DNA from: Paenibacillus sp. 19GGS1-52
GTDB lineage: Bacteria > Bacillota > Bacilli > Paenibacillales > Paenibacillaceae
Reading direction: 5' to 3'
DNA: 64,000 bases
Assembly (NCBI RefSeq): GCF_022369515.1
Contig: NZ_CP059724.1
Span: 4,588,001 to 4,652,000 of the forward strand
Shown here piece by piece: positions 59,994 to 64,000 of the stretch. The notes under the pieces were generated by a model. It made no database searches and was not told where the DNA came from. It saw only the letters and a list, made by a program, of their open reading frames with translations. The position numbers and the translations under genes are program-made. Positions within the stretch are counted from its first letter, which is position 1; each line of letters starts with the position of its first letter.

Positions 59994-61739
59994 ATGTCGC
60001 AATTTTCCCGAAATTCTCTGCTGCTACAGAGCAGTAAGCCCGCACCATTGGTGCCTGTTCCGCTTTCCTTTGACCGAAACTGGCTGCAGGATTTGGAAAG
60101 TAGACTCGACAAAGGTGGTCCATGGGGAGACTGGAGATTGTCACGGCTTGCCGTACAAGGAGAGGAAACAGGGCTGATCACCAGCTTCGACGAGCTGCAG
60201 TGTATGAAGCATTTATCCGGACTGTCTCCGCTCCCTCACCAGCTCGATACCGCTCATAAAGTACTCTTTCAAATGTCAGGCCGGGCGATTCTCGCCGATG
60301 AGGTTGGACTAGGCAAAACCATCGAAGCAGGACTTGTGCTCAAAGAATATCTGGTGCGCGGACTGGTCTCCAAGGTATTGATTCTGGTTCCAGCCTCGTT
60401 AGTATTGCAATGGGTGCGGGAGTTGAACGCTAAATTTGGTATTTCAGCTGTCGCCCAAAAGAAATCCTATTCCTGGGGTAGCGACATCGTCGTCGCCTCT
60501 ATGGATACCGCCAAACGTGATCCGCATAAAGAAGTCCTGCTGGAGAATGAATATGACATGCTGATCATCGATGAGGCTCACAAGCTGAAGAATAAGAAAT
60601 CTACCAATTATCTGTTCGTACAGCAATTGCGCAAAAAATACTGCCTGCTGCTTACTGCTACACCCGTCCAAAATAACTTAAGCGAACTGTTTAACTTAAT
60701 CACACTGCTGAAGCCTGGACAGCTTGGAAATCAGGGGGATTTCGCCACTAATTTCGTTGTCGATAAACGCCAGCCCAAGAACGAGATCCAACTTCGGGGT
60801 GAGCTTTCCAAGGTCATGATCCGCAATCGGCGCGGCGAAGGTCCGGTCAATTTCACCAAGCGTAAGGTCCGCAATATCCCACTGACACTCTCCACTGAGG
60901 AGAAGGTATTATATGACGGAGTTACTGCTTTTGTCAAAGACCAATATCAGGAATCTGGGGGCAATCTTAGCAGTATGCTCTCCTTAGTCACACTTCAGCG
61001 CGAGGTATGCAGCAGTCGTGATGCCGTATTCATAACCTTGGTGAATCTGATCAAGAAATTGCCTGAGGACTCGCCGAAACGGGACCGGATGATGGGTCTG
61101 CTACAGACCATTCGTACCGTTAAGACAAATACCAAAGCGGAGAAAACATTAGAGCTAATCCTGGAAATGAAGGAAAAGGTCATTGTATTTACAGAGTATC
61201 GGGCAACTCAGGAATATTTGCTGCAATTTTTCCGCGACCATGGGCTGATGTGTGTCTCTTATTCCGGAGGGATGAACCGTGGTAAAAAAGACTGGATGAT
61301 GGACCTCTTCCGCGGCCGGGCCCAAGTAATGATTGCCACCGAAGCAGGCGGCGAAGGCATTAACCTGCAATTTTGTCATCACATGATCAATTTCGATCTG
61401 CCCTGGAATCCAATGCGAGTCGAACAGCGGATTGGGAGAGTACATCGGTTAGGTCAGGAGAATGACGTCATCATCTATAATCTGTCCACTCAGGGTACGA
61501 TTGAAGAACACATCCTTCATTTGCTGCATGAGAAAATCAATATGTTCGAGATGGTTATTGGCGGGCTGGATGTTATTCTGGAACGTTTCGAGAAGAAGGA
61601 ATCCTTGGAGAAAAGTCTATATAAAATAGTGCTTGAGGCCCGCACCGATGAAGAACTGCGCAGCGGGCTGGACCATATTGGCGAATCCCTCAGTGAATTG
61701 ACTGAAGACATTCAAAAGGAAAGTGAGGCCGCGACATGA
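59994..61739 (+). CDS. SNF2-family helicase/ATPase (YqhH-like)
   Basis: 581 residues from the ATG at 59994, behind GAAGGAGGCTGCTTAT. Helicase motifs: LADEVGLGKTIEAGL (I), LILVPASLVLQWVREL (Ia), MLIIDEAHKLKNKKS (II, DEAH), LLLTATPVQNNLSELFNL (III), FTEYRATQEYLLQFF, and WNPMRVEQRIGRVHRLGQ (VI). This matches the B. subtilis YqhH type, a DNA-stimulated ATPase acting on chromatin or transcription. Its stop overlaps the start of the YqhG-like gene. Confidence 0.92.
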   Translation: MSQFSRNSLLLQSSKPAPLVPVPLSFDRNWLQDLESRLDKGGPWGDWRLSRLAVQGEETGLITSFDELQCMKHLSGLSPLPHQLDTAHKVLFQMSGRAILADEVGLGKTIEAGLVLKEYLVRGLVSKVLILVPASLVLQWVRELNAKFGISAVAQKKSYSWGSDIVVASMDTAKRDPHKEVLLENEYDMLIIDEAHKLKNKKSTNYLFVQQLRKKYCLLLTATPVQNNLSELFNLITLLKPGQLGNQGDFATNFVVDKRQPKNEIQLRGELSKVMIRNRRGEGPVNFTKRKVRNIPLTLSTEEKVLYDGVTAFVKDQYQESGGNLSSMLSLVTLQREVCSSRDAVFITLVNLIKKLPEDSPKRDRMMGLLQTIRTVKTNTKAEKTLELILEMKEKVIVFTEYRATQEYLLQFFRDHGLMCVSYSGGMNRGKKDWMMDLFRGRAQVMIATEAGGEGINLQFCHHMINFDLPWNPMRVEQRIGRVHRLGQENDVIIYNLSTQGTIEEHILHLLHEKINMFEMVIGGLDVILERFEKKESLEKSLYKIVLEARTDEELRSGLDHIGESLSELTEDIQKESEAAT

Positions 61740-62698
61740 CCCTCTCCCCGCAGCAGGTTCGTACACAGGTTATGAATTATCTGGAGGTGACAGAATGCGC
61801 CATCATTGAAGCTTCACCACTTCATGTTACGGTGAAGCTGTCCCCACGCGCCGACCGGATGCTCACGGACCGTCCCTATTATTGGGGCTTCGTGGAAAGA
61901 ACCGGAGTGGAGCCGGAGACGTTATCGTTCACCTTTGTGTTTGATCCGGAGAAATATGACAGCCTGACAAGTGCAGCTTCGAATCCGCCACCAAATAGAG
62001 GTACTAAACCAGGTACTCCCTCAACCGATCCGCAGGACAGTATATTAGCCCGCTACTTTGGGGTTGTTCCAACACAGCCCTGGATCGGCCCCGGTATGAT
62101 CAGGCGTGAAGATGTGATCTATGGCAGCAAGCGGCTGCTGCAAATTTGGTCAGCGGCCCGCGATGAAGGCAAATGCCTTTATCTGTTTGAGAACCCGGGA
62201 AGCAGGCAGCGAACTACCCTGTTCTCAGCCGCCTACGAACCGTGGCTTGGCGTTTGTTACAAGGTGGAAATGACCTGCGATCTGAAGCGGGAGGAACTGC
62301 ATTTTGTAGGAATCTCCTTGGTCACTGGAGCCATCATTGATGACTTTGGGACAAAGCTGAATCAAATTGAACTGATTCCCCGCCTGCCGGAGAATGTGCA
62401 TATTCAACCTCTTGAACTAACAGTCTCCGCAGGTACCGATCGACTGGAAGCTCATCTCACAGAGCAGCTTGCCGAACTTGACTATGCATGGGCGGAGGAA
62501 GCCCGCGCTCGGCTGCGGCTGGAGCTGTCTATTATTGATGTTTATTATGAGGAGCTACTGAAGGAGCCTGACGAAGAGAAACGGTTGGGGATTGATGAGC
62601 AATACAATCGCCGCAGAACAGAAACCACCTGGCAATACGAGCCACAGGTTGCAGTTTCTGCGGTGACTTACGGGCTGTTTCATCTGCGGAGCACATAG
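61736..62698 (+). CDS. YqhG-like protein
   Basis: 320 residues. The start overlaps the SNF2 gene by 4 bp (ATGA). It begins LSPQQVRTQVMNYLEVTECAI and carries LSPRADRMLTDRPYYWGFVE, TFVFDPEKY and ARYFGVVPTQPWIGPGMIRR. YqhG is the constant partner of YqhH in Bacillus; its function is not defined. Here the two genes are also coupled. A stretch near residue 85-100 (NPPPNRGTKPGTPSTD) is a disordered linker. Confidence 0.85.
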   Translation: MTLSPQQVRTQVMNYLEVTECAIIEASPLHVTVKLSPRADRMLTDRPYYWGFVERTGVEPETLSFTFVFDPEKYDSLTSAASNPPPNRGTKPGTPSTDPQDSILARYFGVVPTQPWIGPGMIRREDVIYGSKRLLQIWSAARDEGKCLYLFENPGSRQRTTLFSAAYEPWLGVCYKVEMTCDLKREELHFVGISLVTGAIIDDFGTKLNQIELIPRLPENVHIQPLELTVSAGTDRLEAHLTEQLAELDYAWAEEARARLRLELSIIDVYYEELLKEPDEEKRLGIDEQYNRRRTETTWQYEPQVAVSAVTYGLFHLRST

Positions 62699-62852
62699 AA
62701 TGTGACCCCACTCGCTAAAAGCAGGCAAAAAAACAGTGAAATTCCTTAAGCCTAGCACGACAGTAAGCAACACCCTTTTTAAGGCTTGTCCTCTACAATA
62801 ATTAGTAAGTAGCTCTTCCCCTTTAGCCGAAAAAAGAAAGGTGAATAAAGCC

Positions 62853-63884
62853 ATGAAAATAAGATTACGATGGAGGCCAGCTCTTAGGCGGCAGGGTCGA
62901 TTCCTCCTGTTGCTCGGTCTGGGAGTGGCCATAGCTGGCGCAAGCTTCCCCACTGCGCTGGCAGCTACCGGCAGCCGAATAAGTGTTGTACAAGCCGTCT
63001 CCGCAGATCTGCCTGTGCTGGAAATGAAATCAGTCAACTCACCCGTCACGGTGCAGGAATTCAGTCAGCAGATGATTGATAAGCTAGCTGCGGAGGCACC
63101 CTTCACAGATTGGAAGGACGCTAGCCCCATTTATTATCCGCTTGGACCGGGTACTCACAGCTGGCTGGTTAACGTGATGAACGGTCAGCAACGGATAGGA
63201 TATATGATCATTTCCGCCACCGATCAAGGCGGTTATATGCTTAGTGAATACGGAGCCGGAACCTCCGGACTTCCCTTTAGCCTCAGTGAACTGCGCCAGT
63301 TTCTGGTGCAGCAAGGACTTATCACTTCATCATCTGTGTCAGATATTACGCTTACAGCATTATACGCACCTCTGCTGCCCATCTGGAAAATAACCATTGA
63401 GAATAAGACATTTTTCATTAATGCATCCGTGCCGCAAATTTTACCGTGGAGCCTGAGCAAGGCTGAAGCCGTACTCAAGGGAAAGTTAACCGCTAAGAAT
63501 GTAGTGACTAGCCGTGATGTTTATCTGTCTCCCGGTTCAGCCTACCGGAGCGGTGGAGTGGATGACCCGTATGCTGATTTACTGTGGCTGACAGTCCCTA
63601 AGCTGCCACTGGTGAATGCTGATAGTTTCATTTCTCTGATCCCGAAGGGAGGAAGCATCGCTTTTCAGGCCGCAGGCCGAAATGACGCTTTAGGTGCTCC
63701 TTTTATGATTACAGGATATCAACGTTGGCTGCTGCGTTCAGGCAATAGTACAAAAGAAAATAGCACTGTATATGTTGCTTCAGGCCATGCAGGAAGGCGC
63801 TATCTCCCCCTCTCTGCACTTCAGGATAATGGCACATTGCATAAGCTGAACGTAGATAAAAACAATACCTACACTGATATATGA
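62853..63884 (+). CDS. Secreted or membrane-anchored protein of unknown function
   Basis: 343 residues from the ATG at 62853, behind AAAGAAAGGTG. A basic N-terminus and hydrophobic helix (FLLLLGLGVAIAGASFPTALA) form a signal peptide. The mature part is beta-rich: SWLVNVMNGQQRIGYMIISA, SEYGAGTSGLPFSLSEL, YAPLLPIWKITIENKTFFIN. No cysteines or known catalytic motif are visible. Alternative start at the GTG 62841. Paenibacillus carries many such exported proteins. A terminator follows. Confidence 0.65.
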   Translation: MKIRLRWRPALRRQGRFLLLLGLGVAIAGASFPTALAATGSRISVVQAVSADLPVLEMKSVNSPVTVQEFSQQMIDKLAAEAPFTDWKDASPIYYPLGPGTHSWLVNVMNGQQRIGYMIISATDQGGYMLSEYGAGTSGLPFSLSELRQFLVQQGLITSSSVSDITLTALYAPLLPIWKITIENKTFFINASVPQILPWSLSKAEAVLKGKLTAKNVVTSRDVYLSPGSAYRSGGVDDPYADLLWLTVPKLPLVNADSFISLIPKGGSIAFQAAGRNDALGAPFMITGYQRWLLRSGNSTKENSTVYVASGHAGRRYLPLSALQDNGTLHKLNVDKNNTYTDI

Positions 63885-63888
63885 AACA

Positions 63889-63942
63889 GCACAAAAAACC
63901 TTCCATGCGCCGCCATCGTGCGGTCCAAGAAGGTTTTTGTGC
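63889..63942. terminator. Bidirectional terminator
   Basis: AGCACAAAAAACCTTC and GAAGGTTTTTGTGCT pair over about 15 bases, enclosing a GC-rich interior CGCCGCCATCGTGCGG. The A- and T-runs let it work in both directions. Confidence 0.8.
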
Positions 63943-64000
63943 TGTACAGCGCACTCATTCCTTGACTTTATGACTCCAACTACTCCGCCAAAGAGACATG

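Noticed and set aside
1..64000. CRISPR arrays, tRNA or rRNA genes
   Set aside because: No regularly spaced short repeats, tRNA-like cloverleaf ends or rRNA blocks were noticed on either strand; a tRNAscan or CRISPR finder run would settle it.

Overview
The window looks like a chromosomal segment of a nitrogen-fixing, spore-former-type Bacillota, most likely Paenibacillus. The reasons are AGGAGG-type ribosome sites, sigma-A-like promoters, a leucine-type T-box leader, ydaO-type c-di-AMP riboswitches, a yqhH/yqhG-like pair, an OpuA/GbsR system, and an alternative nitrogenase of the kind reported in some Paenibacillus. All assignments come from reading the sequence and remembered families; no database search was run.

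Region 1 (1-12.3 kb, mostly minus strand): the 5' part of a sugar-binding lipoprotein gene, an LRR protein, a nosDLYF-like operon ending in a TlpA thioredoxin but with no nosZ, a Rieske oxygenase, and the iron-only nitrogenase operon anfH-anfD-anfG-anfK followed by an overlapping small HEPN-like gene. A ferredoxin gene diverges from anfH. The intergenic region holds a strong sigma-A-type anfH promoter and a perfect 11-bp inverted repeat that may be an operator.

Region 2 (13-18.4 kb): an accessory stretch. Three unrelated genes (unknown, broken PP2C phosphatase behind an orphan leucine-type T-box, nucleotidyltransferase) lie in one orientation and are separated by a recurring element of about 100 bp, as in a gene-cassette array. 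They are followed by a GC-rich WG-repeat protein and an IS1182-type transposase remnant.

Region 3 (18.4-23.7 kb): a tight nifE-nifN-nifX-nifW-like operon for cofactor assembly, then a stand-alone receiver protein and a divergent AraC regulator.

Region 4 (23.7-43.7 kb): an amino acid permease, a CheB-CheR-PAS-kinase hybrid lacking the usual phospho-histidine, and an osmotic/ion-homeostasis block: Na+/H+ antiporter, KtrB, MscS, ClC, a KamA-family aminomutase behind a c-di-AMP riboswitch, and the OpuA glycine-betaine transporter with its divergent GbsR-type regulator. A second, degenerate c-di-AMP riboswitch-like element precedes a small unknown ORF.

Region 5 (43.8-55.5 kb): broken SulP and lgt genes, an MFS exporter, a TlpA-CcdA module, and a persulfide-detoxification locus: CstR-like repressor, TauE, several rhodaneses, TusA, DsrE, rhodanese-persulfide dioxygenase and a TusA-rhodanese fusion, with CsoR-type palindromes at the promoters. 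An IS110 scar follows.

Region 6 (55.5-64 kb): three small unknown genes (one apparently starting at AUA), the B12-dependent ribonucleotide reductase nrdJ with two NrdR-box-like sites, an SNF2 helicase plus YqhG pair, and a secreted protein of unknown function.

I saw no rRNA, tRNA or CRISPR array.
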